DNA of 64,000 bases from contig VWYX01000013.1 in NCBI GenBank assembly GCA_013396525.1, forward strand, positions 591,888-655,887, written 5' to 3'. Within the stretch, counting starts at the first letter, position 1, and each line of letters opens with the position of its first letter. Source of the DNA: Chaetorhynchus papuensis (taxonomy: Eukaryota > Chordata > Aves > Passeriformes > Rhipiduridae). Below, in pieces: positions 22,686 through 34,929 of this stretch. The notes under the pieces were generated by a model. The model did no database searches. It was given only the letters and a program-made list of their open reading frames with translations, and was not told the DNA's origin. The translations under genes and the position numbers were made by a program.

Positions 22686-25300
22686 ACCTTAGAAAAAGAA
22701 AGAAAATGGCTGTTTCCCTCTCAGTTAATTTTTAAATATACTCACATGCCAGGTAAATAACAATTCGAAATGCATTCATGCTAAAGGTTATTAACGTATT
22801 AGCAAAGAAAACTCGTGCTTTAGGTGATGGGGTATAATCTACTAATCAGAACCATATAAGGTTATAGACATACCTTATGCTTTATTATTTTCTGATGCCA
22901 ATATTAATAATGATTTTTAATACATAATTGATTTCTGCGTCAGCGTGAAATTCTGAATTTAAGTGTACATATCATTCAATTGAAAAGACAACAGTAGAGA
23001 AATTAATGGATAATTTTATGTCTTCAGGGCTAAATGAGCTATCAGTCTGGTTTAAAATTTTAGAAACTGTATATAGCAAATTTGAATATGATTTTGAACA
23101 CTGTCAGGAACCTATGGTTTATTTGTTTTCAAATTTGAAAATCCACCTAACTCCGTGAAAATTCTCAAAACTATTGTCATGTTTTTGCCTCAGAAGATAC
23201 AATAGTGAATGTTACATTCATAGCAAACTAAGGTCCCAGTCTTGAAGCTGTCCTAATTCCTTAAAAACTTCTGTGCAGGCAAAGTAGTTTTCAACTTGTG
23301 GATGGTAATAAAGGCAAGGCCTTTGCTCTGTGCAGAAGCGCCCTTACTGTGTTAGGGCAGAGCTGTTCCGGGGGAATACTGAGGTCAAACTAGCTTCAGG
23401 CATTGCTAAGTGCTAAGTTACCAGGAGCTGAACGTTTGGAGGATGTATTTTCCCATCCAAGTGTTTCTTTCCTTTCTACCAAGAGAGAAACTGGATTCAA
23501 ATGAATGCACATCCTTTTCCTAATAAAAAAAAATAAATAAATAGTAGAAAGGCCTGCTAAATTTTTTTTTTTCTCTGAAGAACTCCATAAATGTTTTATT
23601 TAACTGACCAGTTCTTACTACCTCCTTTAAAAAAGAAATTAGCTGCTAATATCCTGGGATATATTTGTGTTAAAGGTCATATTAAACAAAAGTCAAATCT
23701 AGACTATCTGAGGAGTCTGGAGAAGATGTTTAATGCAAATTTTTTGTGGAAAAAAGATCTGTGTCACTGCAGGTCATCTCTGAATATTCTTGTTGGGGTT
23801 TCTCTGTTGGATATGCAATCTCAGCTAAATGTTTTGAAGAGGAGGAATCAAATAAATTGCCCTATTTTGGGTCTTTCTCATCTGTATACGGTTGTGCAGC
23901 TCTAGTAGACCTGAAAATTGCCCAGAGACAAACTTAAAAAATAGAGTGCTTTTGAGGCAGAAAATTGCTTTTCTGCAGCATGGTCTAAGGGACAGGATGT
24001 GACAGGAGGACAAGGAGTTGTCACTGTGTAGTGATATTGTAAGGCATATCTTACATAACAAAAAGGACCGTTTGTCTCTTTTTTTCTTTCATTTTAAACT
24101 TCGAGAGATTTAATTGAAACAGTTGGAGGTATCACCCCTAAACCAAGAGCAAGCCATTATAATTTACAATTAAAACTGAAAGTTCCTCCCTTAACCCACT
24201 TGTAATAGCTATTCATTGCAGAGTGCATGTGGGATGGATGCCTGTCCACTACTTCAGAAGCCGTATTCTCAAAAGGAGGAGGAAAAAAAAAAGCACCTCA
24301 TTGTACATGCATGTCAAATATTAGCGTGATTCTTGTAGTATAATAAGAAAAGAAAGTGGTTTGTGCTTTTGATTAGCCTCTTGATGTTTCAGAGTGGTTT
24401 TGTATGGCTTAATTTTCCTTTTTATGGCAGTTTGTACATATAAAACAAAATGAGGAAAGGAGGGGAGGGGGAAAGAAATGTGCCATTTATATACCTAGGA
24501 TATGAGGCCTCCTTTGGGCCCATTATACATTAATGGGTCAGCTGAGATTTATTAGGATATGTATATTAATCTTTATACACATTCACATACTATAATTGTT
24601 CCTTTGGTACTATAATGTGATTAGCTGTGAATTTGTGCAATATTAACAATAATATGGATTTCCATATTACAGAACAGTAATAACAAATGGTTATTAAAAA
24701 TGCATGTAAAGTATGGGATGTGAATGCGCTTCTAAATTCTCAGTGATCTGATTATGTTCTGTTGTTTTTAAATACCAAAATGGTTTAAGTCTTTACTGTA
24801 AAGTAAAACCTAGTATAAAAAATCAAAAATTTTATGTTACGCAGAAGTGAACAAATGAATCTGAAGCTGTCTTAAAGAAAGATTAGTGTCAGTTTCTCAT
24901 AGCAAGCTGAGATGTGGATTTTTGCATTACTATTATTTGAATATATAGCAAAAATAGAATATAGACAGTAACAGAAAATTCTGCATTGATACTTCACTAC
25001 ACCAAAACTGAAGGGATCTTCCCTTCTCACGTCTGTCATGGTATGATAATAATTCCATATATAAGGCAATCATTTTGTGCTACAAAAATGTAGTATAGTA
25101 GGTATCTAGAAAAGGGGAAACTATTCATTTTAATTTTGTGAAGCTAATTTTTTTTTAAATTTCTCTAAAGTTAATTATTTTTAAATTTCTTAAATGGTGT
25201 AAAATAGGGCAGCCAGTTTGTTTTCAGATGGTTTGTGACAATAGTACCTCTGTGGGGCACAGGGTTGTGCACCCTCAGCTGTTACTCTCCTTTTGTTTTG
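22686..25300. other. AT-rich unannotated sequence
   Basis: No gene recognised. About 24,480-24,760 is rich in TAAT-type motifs and has a balanced composition that could suit a conserved non-coding element, but this cannot be judged without alignment. Confidence 0.5.
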
Positions 25301-25438
25301 TGGTCGGATATGACAGCTGCTTATAGCGTGGTCCTGATAACACCTCAGGTGTGGGTTCAGTCCCTGTATGGGCCATTCACTTCAGAGGTGGACTCCATGA
25401 CTCTTGTGGGTCCCTTACAGCTCAGAATGTTCTGTGAT
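25301..25438 (+). mobile_element. tRNA-Ile-headed, CR1-tailed SINE (TguSINE1-like)
   Basis: Short interspersed element of composite origin. The head (about 25,302-25,375) aligns by eye with tRNA-Ile: 'cttatagcgtggtcctgataacacc' matches the D stem to anticodon region, then the B-box-like 'ggttcagtccc' (25,354-25,364) and the acceptor strand 'gtatgggcca'. The anticodon position reads GAT in 'ctgataa'. The tail (25,376-25,438) is a CR1 3' end: 'ggactccatgactcttgtgggtcccttacagctcagaatgttctgtgat'. This arrangement, including the 'ttcacttcagag' linker, matches my recollection of the zebra finch element TguSINE1, mobilised by CR1. Roughly 15-20% of positions look changed, so the copy is old. It is not a functional tRNA gene: the head is mutated and runs straight into the CR1 tail. 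Confidence 0.85.
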
Positions 25439-28400
25439 CAGCGGTCTAGAAGTTCCTGGACTTGGCTTTGAGACAGACAGAGAAAGAACGTTGAGAGCTT
25501 TTTATATCCTTCTCATAGAATATTTACTCCTTCCTCAAAAATTTGGAAGCTTTACTCTCAAGTTATTCTCATAAGGTAGTGATGTTTTAGAGTAAAGGTT
25601 TGTTTACCCTCCCTTTGTGACTCCATATGGGAAGGTGTCTTCTTTGATCCCTCTTTCCTGAATCATTAATTTCTATCTTTACCTTGTGTATATATGTGGG
25701 AATACAAGGAATTTCTATATTTCAGCTTCTACTATTTGCAATATAGACTTAAGATTCAGTCTTTGATGATTTCCAGAGGTCTTACTATAATCACAGTTCC
25801 CACTTTTCTTTCATCTGATCTAAGTTTTAAGATTCATTAATAGTTTGCATACTGTAAAATATGACCATAATGGCTCATTTTTATCTTCATCTTTTAGAAA
25901 GGCTCCTTTCCCAGCTTCAATATTTTTTGGTCCTACAGGCCCTGAGTTTCCTCATAGGATGTGCCCTTGATAAACACAAGGTAAAGCAGGGTTTATTTTT
26001 TTGTTATGCACTTAAAAGGTATCCTTTAGGCTTGCTTTATTTTTGTCATTATATTTGGAAATACAGTTTCCCTATATTTTCATTTTATGCTTCAATATTC
26101 AAAAATCCTACCAAATAAACAATGTTAAGTAAGTTAGGTGTAGGATTTCTAGCTGTTTTATTTTTATACAAACTGTAGAAAAAAAGCCACCTACCTTATT
26201 CCTTCTCATGGTAATATGCAATTTAAATAGAGGGACTTTTGTCATGCATTTTACATGAAGATGATGAGTATTCCATTGTATTCAAATGCTTGTGGAATTG
26301 CTGTAAAATGACATACAGCAGGTGGGCCAGTGTCATTTGTGAAAGTCTCTCTGAACTGCAACTTGAGCTGCTGCTATATCTCACTGGCATGTCATACAGC
26401 TTCAAGGCAACTACTCTTGCTTAGCTACTGCTTTTTATTTTACTGTAAATCAATCCCTTGTTTTCAGTTCATATTTGTTCTGTTATTTGCTTCTGCTTAC
26501 TAATTTGTGACTGCAAAAGGAAACAAGTAAAATGCAGCCATTAAAAGTACAGTTCTCTGCAGTGTAGTTTCAGCAAGGGCAGGGTAGTCCACAGCTTCTA
26601 TTCAAAGTGCCTTCTCCCATGTTTGATTGGACTTGAAGGATTTTCTGTTAACTTTGTGGCAACCTAACTAAACGTTTTTGTATTTCAGCTATGTCATAGC
26701 TAAAGCTGTTGTAGCTTAGCTACAGTTGTTGCAAAGTCCTCCTCAATATTTTAAAGTGCTTTTTCATAATTTTAATGGCAACTTTGGGAACGTGTATAGC
26801 CAGGTACTGAATCAGTATTGTTACTTACCATTATGAATTAGAAACTAATATTAGAAATTAATTTAAACTGTAAGAATAAGTATGTATATTCATTAGCAAA
26901 TATATTGGAGAAATAGGTTAAGAGCATTTCAAGCTGTTTACATAACTGACATAATTAGTGTTGAAAAAAACCCCAACTATTTTATGTAATGAAATTACAT
27001 TATCTTCTTTTTTGATTTTGAACAAATTTTCATTATATGTTTTATTTAAATTTTCAGTTATCTAATCTGGAGAAGATCATTTTATAATTCTGAACATACT
27101 GTTTTAAATAAAATTAAGTAGAAGCTTAAAACACCTTATGTTGGAACATTGATTACCCAATTATATTTGTGTCATGCTCTTCTCCTCAACTGTGAAATTT
27201 TAAACTAAGCTATTCTTTCAGAAACTTTGGCACTTACATTTGCAGAAGTTAGAAAAGGATATTGTCAACTGTCTCTGCTATTTTTGTTGCTTCAACCTAA
27301 TGAACACCGTTAGTTTTGATTCCCTTTTTTGCTAGCTATAAATATCTCATAATCTTTATGAAATTATAAAACTGGTCATAATACCTCTGAAATTAAACAA
27401 TTTTCTTTTCCTTGGATAGGAACACACTGAAGACTTTGCAAGCAGTGCAGGACATATTGGCTTAGATCTCCAGTGAAAATCCACTGCTTCATATTTACCC
27501 TTATACAGCAATTTTAGTAGGAATCTTTTTACATGACTGATCTTTGATTTTGACCAGTATATTAATCTTAAATTCTGTTCTTTTCCATAAGCATTATGGA
27601 TAACAGTATTAAAAATTATATTAGCACTATCATATTTTTAAAGTACATTCTTGTCTCCCCACAAATTTATTTCCCAGTGCTGCAGGAGGCTTTTGTCTGT
27701 TGAGTTGCCATTTCCCAGAAAAGGGAAGTGACATCATTGAATTATATGGAGAAATTTGCCTAGAAATGTTCATTCACTATTAGAGACCATACTCAGCCAG
27801 TTCTACTTAAACTCTATCTCACTGTCTTACAGTGTGGTTCGTAAGCCACAACTATCTTTAACAGCAATCATTCTCAAGGGAGTGGGGAATGCTTTGGGGT
27901 ACACCCTTCTTCAACATGTGCTACAGATCTCTGCTGGTTATCCAACATAGGTCTGAGTATTGCTTAAGGCTTCCCAAGCTTTGTCGCGTACTGGTGCTGC
28001 TGCTCAGGAAATGTCGGTCCAGAAGAGTGGGGCTTAAGGCCAGAAGGAAGCTTCTGTTACTGGTAGCTGGACTTAGAGATAGTCCATTTCCTCTGCTCTC
28101 AAAACACTCTGGCACATCACTTACCCTGGGCAAGCAGACCTCATGTTTTAATGGTAGTCACTGTGTGTAAGGACTCACATGTTTTACATGGACCCTTTGG
28201 AATAGCAGAGCCGTGTTCAATTACTACTAAAATTCACAGCAGTCACTTACTGATGGTTGTGACACATCATTTATAAAACAAGAACCTTTTAAAATGTGTG
28301 AACTTTCCTTAGTGACAAAATTACAGCTTTTTAGTATTAACAAGACTGTGAAATAGGCTAAATTATCTAAAACATAGCTGGAAAATTCCTATGCATTATT

Positions 28401-31400
28401 TGTATAGAGGTGCAATTTGGAGAAGTGACTTCCCTGTTTCATAAAATAATAATATTTTTTAAATTTTCAGAACTCACTGCAGATGTTGAAGTGTCTGACT
28501 GAATTCAAAACAGGTTAAAACTAAGCCATACACTAAAAACTAATAATGTTTATCTCTGATTTTTAGATGTGCAGTTGTGACTGTATGCAGCAAGTGAATC
28601 AAACTGCAACAGTTCTGCTACAGAACTTAGGTCCAATACTTGTACAGCTCAGGTAGAGAGGAGAGGAAAAAAGATCAAAATCCAGAGTATATAAGTGCAT
28701 AAACATTTCCATTGAGCAAATGTAATACATTGCATCTTATAACTCAGAAGGTACCTTGTCATGCTGCGTAGAAGAGTACTTTTTTTTTCTCTACCTTCCC
28801 TGCTTCTTCTTTCTTCACTTCTCTCTTTCCTTTGGCTTAAATTACTTTGTTTTAAAAACACTGACAGGTGCTGACCGCTACAGCAATAGGAAGAAGTCAA
28901 TTCTTTGCTTCTAGTGGACCAGATTTTCTGAAGCAGTGATCTATCCCAGTTCACAATAGAGATTTAGGAAGTTACTTTTCAGGACATGTACACACATTCA
29001 AAGTAACAGTAAATTAATCAGTGCCTTTCATGTGATGAGCTGTATTAATTTACTTTCTACAGAAATAATTTGAGATCTCTATCAAGACCGTTTAATAATG
29101 GTATTTTTATATATCTATGTTTGGTCATTTGTCCTACTTTTACCTAGTTACTAGGTACTGTCTCCTACTTACCACTAAAACATCTTACTTCATGACTGAA
29201 AACTAAATTATAGATCTTTCCATATTTACATCTATAAGTTTCTTCCTTGGCAATAGGAGTGTAAGCACAGATACATTTAACTTTGTAAGTTATTTTCAAA
29301 ATTTTCCAAATACCGTAATTTATTCTTTTTCTTCTATCCTCTTGTGGTCTTCTAGCCTAATTTAATTTTTTTAAAGCATTTGTATTATTTATAGCAAAGA
29401 ACAGAGTGTAATGTATTTAGCAGAGAACTGTAGGCTCTCAGGGTGAACTAAAGAAAGATAAAATGTCTCTTGGTTTTTCAACTCTTTTCTGTCAGAATAA
29501 AATTTGACTCAGTGTGGAGACAACCTACACACAGCCTTTCTCCACCCGCCTACCAGCCCAATGGAGTTTTCTTTTGACTCAGCTGGATATTGCTGCTGCT
29601 TTCAGATATGGAATGATTTTCTTTGATTTTGTACTGTATTACTGGATAAAGAGCGGGGAGGAAGAGATGAGGCCCACAGAAACTACATTATTGTCACATT
29701 CACAGCTTGACCATAATCTTGTGGACACAATTACCATTTTTGTTTATAATTAAGAAGAAAAGCCACTTAAGTACATCTTAATAATATTGAGTGATGTTAA
29801 AGGTTCTAGAGTATGAAACCTAAAGAATCTATATCTAAAGTATGATTTTAAACTCATCAAAATCCAAATTGACCTTCAGTTCAGAAAGGAAAGAACAGAT
29901 TGTGCTCTGCCCTTATGAATGAAGTAGTTCCAGCTTTCTCTGTCACTTTGCAAAGGATATAATCTTTGCAAGACTTAGTTTCCTTTATGATGTGTTTAAG
30001 ATTCCTTGAGTGTTTTTAGGAATACTATGCTATAAACCATAGTACCTAAATATAAGTAACTAAATTATTTTACACCACTGTTTATTGGTTTTGTTGTCTG
30101 GACAGCAGAAATGTGAAGAGAAAAGCTACATGAGGCCTCTCCAATGTTGGGGCGTAAGAATATCCATGGACAAATACAGTTTCTTCATGTAGTAGAAAAA
30201 AAGATAATTCTTTTGTCCGGTTGCTCTAGGGATGCATTGTCTCTTTCAATCCATACATCCCAAAAAGGGATGGAATACAAGAAGGTACCTCGTTTTCTTG
30301 AGGTGACAGTGGACTCTTCTTGATTTAGCAGAGGTATCAAGGACAGACTGTATTAAATGAGGCTGTTCTCACATATCACTATTGTGACTGTAATTTGTGA
30401 GCCTTTCCAATAGTTTTGTTTTTAACTATGGTCATGTAATACCTTCAAATACCAGCAGAAGTACTGATAATATACGTGTTATGGACAGGAGTCCTTTTAG
30501 CCCTTATAAAAGCACTCAGCGAAAACGAAATTCACCCACTGTGCCTTGTGCTAAAGACAATACAACCACGTAATTAGAAATAAAAGAGTTGTGGTTTTAG
30601 TAGTGCCATCCTGACAAATATTTGAGTTTTAAAGAAAATAACAAATAAAATCTACCGGAGGAGAAGTTGGTTGTTTCAGTTATTGTCCACAGTTGCATGT
30701 TTTTGAACTAGTTCATTTCTTTCATTTACCCATTCCACCAGCAAAAGTGAACAAAAAAAGGAAATGTTTCTTTTTTTTCCTGATCTCTATGTGGAAAAAA
30801 CAAGTTTCATATAATTTCAGTGATTGAAAAGAGAGAAAAAAAGTAATTTTTCACCTAAATATTTCTGTACTGTTATAGAGAGGAAATAATCCTTCTGATA
30901 TGACTCTCGGCTGCAAGGGAAAAAAAAAGAAAAACTTTAAAATTGAGAGTGTGATTTTAAGCTGTTTCTGTAGTTTATACATTGTCTTTTACAAATAGCT
31001 AGAGGTTGCAGTTCAGTCTGTCTTTCCTTGGAAAAAAAAGAAAAAAAAAAAAAGTGTTTCTGTGGATACAACAAAAAATATTAACTATAATTTAGTAGAA
31101 GCTTGCAACTACTCCTTTAATGAAGCTGCTACAGAATTAGAACAAATATTATATGAATAATCAAAAAACTAGGTTTGCTTTGGTAATTTCAAGTGCTGTA
31201 AAAATTCATATATGTGCACTAAAATGAACTCTGTTCAAAAAAGGCCAGTAACTACACGTACATAATTGCTGTACTTCTACCCTGCAGTACAAGAGGTGTT
31301 AAGTATCAAGACCATCAGAAATTGAGTGATTTTCCCAGTACTGCAATTCAGATAGTCAATAAAAAACAGAACCTGAAGTGTTTAACAATGAGGAAAATTG

Positions 31401-32022
31401 AACTACCCTGCTAAAAACTTTGCACCTCTTAATAGTAACGTCTGAACAAGTGTTAAATCCAAATATCGTAAGACACCTTTGTGACATATTGATGTTCATC
31501 AGACCAAAAATACTTGTTTTTCAAGTAGCTGCAGGCAAAATTTGTACATAGCACATGCTTTCATGTGTTTCACACCCAACATGGGCATTCCATAACCAGT
31601 ACCAGTTGTAGTGTTCTCTTCCATTTTCTGATTTTCCCTAATACTGTCTGCATAAGTCTTCTCTGATCAAACAGCGGCCCTGAACTCAAGTCTCTTTAAA
31701 CACGTGACTTTCAGTTTCAAATAAAAGCTGTACCTGTATTAATCCCTTCTTATATGAATTCCTAATCTAGTGGTAATAAATTAAAATTCCTTGACGCTAA
31801 AAATGGGCTCTGCAGTGCTGTGTATCATGTTGATTACAACTTTCCTTAGGAGTCATTCTGTCTTAGTTGCATTTTTCCTATTATGAAGTTGCTCGCAACC
31901 TTAAGGAAATCTCTTTTTTTCACTGTCCTTTTATTATGTAGTAACAGGATAATTTTTATTAGAATGTCCCATATTATCAATGAAAAAATATTAAAAAATG
32001 TACAGGTATTCTCTTTTCTTAC
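25439..32022. other. Unannotated sequence, mostly AT-rich
   Basis: No gene recognised. About 27,820-28,180 is GC-richer with several CpGs (gtcgcgtac, tgtcggtcc) and open in two plus frames and one minus frame, with no recognised product. An A-rich (GAAAAAAAA)n stretch lies at about 31,030-31,054. Confidence 0.5.
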
Positions 32023-32069
32023 TATCACATGCATTGGTTGATGTTCCATCAGTGCTTTCAGAATTCAGC
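32023..32069 (-). other. Candidate micro-exon (minus strand)
   Basis: A 47-bp segment on the minus strand lies between a strong acceptor (tacatcctttcttttgtctcag) and a GTAAGA donor. In the frame of a 103-codon minus-strand ORF (31,991-32,302) it reads LNSESTDGTSTNACD. The overlapping plus strand is also open (85 codons), which weakens the case. No known protein is recognised. Confidence 0.15.
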
Positions 32070-33479
32070 CTGAGACAAAAGAAAGGATGTAATGAATTCC
32101 TTGTCACACCCTTGTCACTGGTCCTGGGTTGTGTGTCAACTTCATCATACTTTTCACAAGTCAGCTCATCAACTTGCTCTCCAAAATTCCAGATGCGCAT
32201 TACAGCACAGTTCAGCCCAGTCACCTGTGTTTTTTCCATTTTAAATGAGTTTTGATTTCTTTCAATGAACTGTATTAGTATATCTGAATATAGTATAAAC
32301 ACTGCTTTTACAGAAATTTAAAAAATTATTTTTTAGAAGTGTAATTAAGAACATTAAAAAGATGCAAACACTTGCCTTGCTACAATCTGTTTGTTCAAGC
32401 ACCATAAACTGGTTATGGCATTTTGATATCTGTAGTTTGAATTCTGCATATAATCTTTGTTTTCCTTTTTTTTTTCTACAGGCTGCTCTATGAGAGCATT
32501 GTTTTTGCTTGCTTTGAAAAGGTTAACTAATGTCCCAGCAGGATTTATTTGTTATGGAATGTCGTATTAAAGCCTGACGCTTTCAGAATCACACAGATAT
32601 GCATAATTTTATGAAGAAAAAAATTTTTTTTTAGTTATTTAGCCTAAAATTTTGTTTTGCTAAGTGTTCTTATGACAAATTGTTGATGTGGTACATGTAG
32701 GAAAGAAAGGAAGGAACTCTTGAACAAAATCAGACATTTGGAAGGATATTTTTATACATGTGATTACTTAAGAAAAAACATGGGAATACCTCTCTTGCGG
32801 GTAACAACTGTGATGACAAATTACCTAAATTTTACGTTACTTATGGTTACTGATACTGGGCTCTAGGTAGCACTATGCCAGTCATGTCACAGAGATTTTT
32901 TCTAAGCTGTATCCATGAGGGAACATTTCAAAGCCATGTGCTTTTGCATACAGTCCACATAATGTTTCAGCTTAATTCCTCTCAATGCTTGGCCAGATCA
33001 GAGCTTTTCTTCTTGTGTTTGTTGAAGTCTGCTCTAGTCCACTGCTTTTTTGTAGCACCTTGATGATTCTGCATTAGCTACCTGCTTTTCCATCAGCCTT
33101 GCACATCTCTTTTCCTATCTTGGCTTTTAAACCAAACTAAATTCCTAGCTTCATGCATGTGTTTTTGATGCTGTATGAGCCTTTGAAGCTCTCCTCCCCA
33201 AAAACCTGCTCCAGTTTCTTTGAAGAAATCAGGGAAAATAATGGTGTCTCTTGACCCGTTCTTTTAACTCTGTCATGCCATCTTTAGAACAGGACATGAA
33301 GAGATGTTGGCATCTGAGCCACCTCAATAGCCACATGAAGTTCTTCAGTTCAGTTATGGGCACAAGGAAAGAAGAAACATAACATCATGTGTTAAACTCA
33401 GCTTCCTTTAGTAGCAGTACACCCTTGTAATTCTTCTGAGACCACAAAAATCCTCCAAAGGAAAGCTAAGAACACCCCA
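32070..33479. other. Unannotated sequence
   Basis: No gene recognised. A possible 40-bp plus-strand pseudo-exon (after 'ttttttttctacag', 32,482-32,521) has only a weak donor. From about 33,000 the base composition shifts towards pyrimidine-rich, possibly the beginning of the DIRS-like remnant, but I see no diagnostic motif there. Confidence 0.45.
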
Positions 33480-34929
33480 ATGCATGTCAGTTATATTGCC
33501 CCTGCATGCATGCACACGTTTGACATTTTTTGTCGGGATGCACGGCCTAAAAATTTAGCAGTGCTGATGAAGATGATGTTTGTTCATCGGCCACTAAATC
33601 ATCTGTCCACAACTGATTTAGAAATGGAGTTGAGGGACTCATTCCTTAAGCTTTTCCTCCTCCTCTATTTCTATGTCTTGAAGACGAGCAGACTGTCAGT
33701 GCTGAGAACCCTAGGAACTCAGGTCTCAAACACAAGAAAAGTACAAGCCTTACAAGAACAGAGTTCATTCTTCCTTAAACTTTGCTTGGAATCATGTCAG
33801 TCGATAATGGATGTTTCTTACCACTTCTTTTTTCCTTTATAAATAAAACCATTAGTCTGAAAACAGAGTTAATCAATTCTTTCCTGGATCCTGCACGGAC
33901 TATTTTGTGGAGCCCAGGTTCTTGCAGTGCTATATCTAAAAGAAAAGATAGACTAAGACAGGAGAAATTGCAGACATTTTCTTTGTTCTCTACAGTAAGC
34001 TCCTGCTGTAGGAAGAAGTAAGTTAACCTATTTCTTTCAGGGCTTATAAAAATCGATGTTTTTCTAATGTAATTTTGCTTTTCTTTTCTTTTTGATTCAT
34101 TTCAATTCCATGTTGGCAATGGGTCTGCTAATTACAAAAATAAGAGCTACTGTTCCAAATAGGTTCTTTTCAGATCTTGTCCTACCCGTTTTTAGGAGAC
34201 ACCTTGATTTTGTACTACTTTAAAGTAAATTTGTCTCTAGGACACCTGTCAATGCCTTTGACACCACTGTGCGATCTGTAGTGGCAGCACTTACCCTGAG
34301 GAGACACTTCTTCAGAACATGTTACTCTGTGTTAACTCTTCGTTTAACACCCAACAGATCTGTGTTCAGCCACACTCTCTACCCCAAGATCTTCTGTTAT
34401 GTTCCCAGCAAGAACAATCATTTCCCTTAGATTACATCTATATGGGTTATAGCTCTTCTGATATAAATTCCGCCCAGGCAAAGCAATCAGAATCTCAGTG
34501 TTCAATAACTAAGGTTAGCGTCAAGTGTCCCCTGCCACCTATGTTATCAGCACTACAAAGTCTGTCTTCAATTTAAAAAATGTATAAAAATACACTAGAG
34601 AACTCTACCTTCTCTGCTCTTATAGAAACAATCATTATGTTCTCTTTTTAAAGTGTTCTTCAGGTTTTCAGTTTGCCAGTCAAAATTGCAGTGCCTGTGG
34701 AAGCCTAGTACTGTTGTCAAACGGGGTTTGTATAGTGTACCCCACAGCTACACAGTCCAACTTCTGGATATGCCATCTTCTCAGAGACTCTTGTCACAAT
34801 ATGCACTTCAGACCAGATACAAACTTAACTGTATTTAAAGACTATAGAACGAAGTCCCTTAAGAGATAATGGGAGTTTTATGACAACAACCTTATGTATA
34901 TTTGCAAAAAAAAGTGATTCATGTTGAAT
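33480..34929 (+). mobile_element. Possible upstream part of DIRS-like retrotransposon remnant
   Basis: Pyrimidine-rich, less AT-rich than its surroundings, with a run of medium plus-strand ORFs (33,480-33,842; 33,782-34,021; 34,319-34,576; 34,653-34,838). At 34,259-34,318 one frame reads FDTTVRSVVAALTLRRHFFR, which resembles the 'DT..R....A...RR..WLR' core that I recall from DIRS gag proteins. No reverse-transcriptase YxDD or RNase H motif was found between here and the recombinase. Either the centre has been deleted or the gag reading is wrong. The link to the recombinase downstream is by position, strand and composition. Confidence 0.35.

Noticed and set aside
25301..25375. Possible functional tRNA-Ile gene
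   Set aside because: The tRNA-like part is mutated and continuous with a CR1 tail, so it is the head of a SINE.
29514..29753. 79-codon plus ORF of protein-like composition
   Set aside because: No splice signals, no recognised family, no context; likely chance.
32482..32521. 40-bp exon-like segment after 'ttttttttctacag' (LLYESIVFACFEK)
   Set aside because: Donor GTTAAC is weak and the segment is too short to judge.
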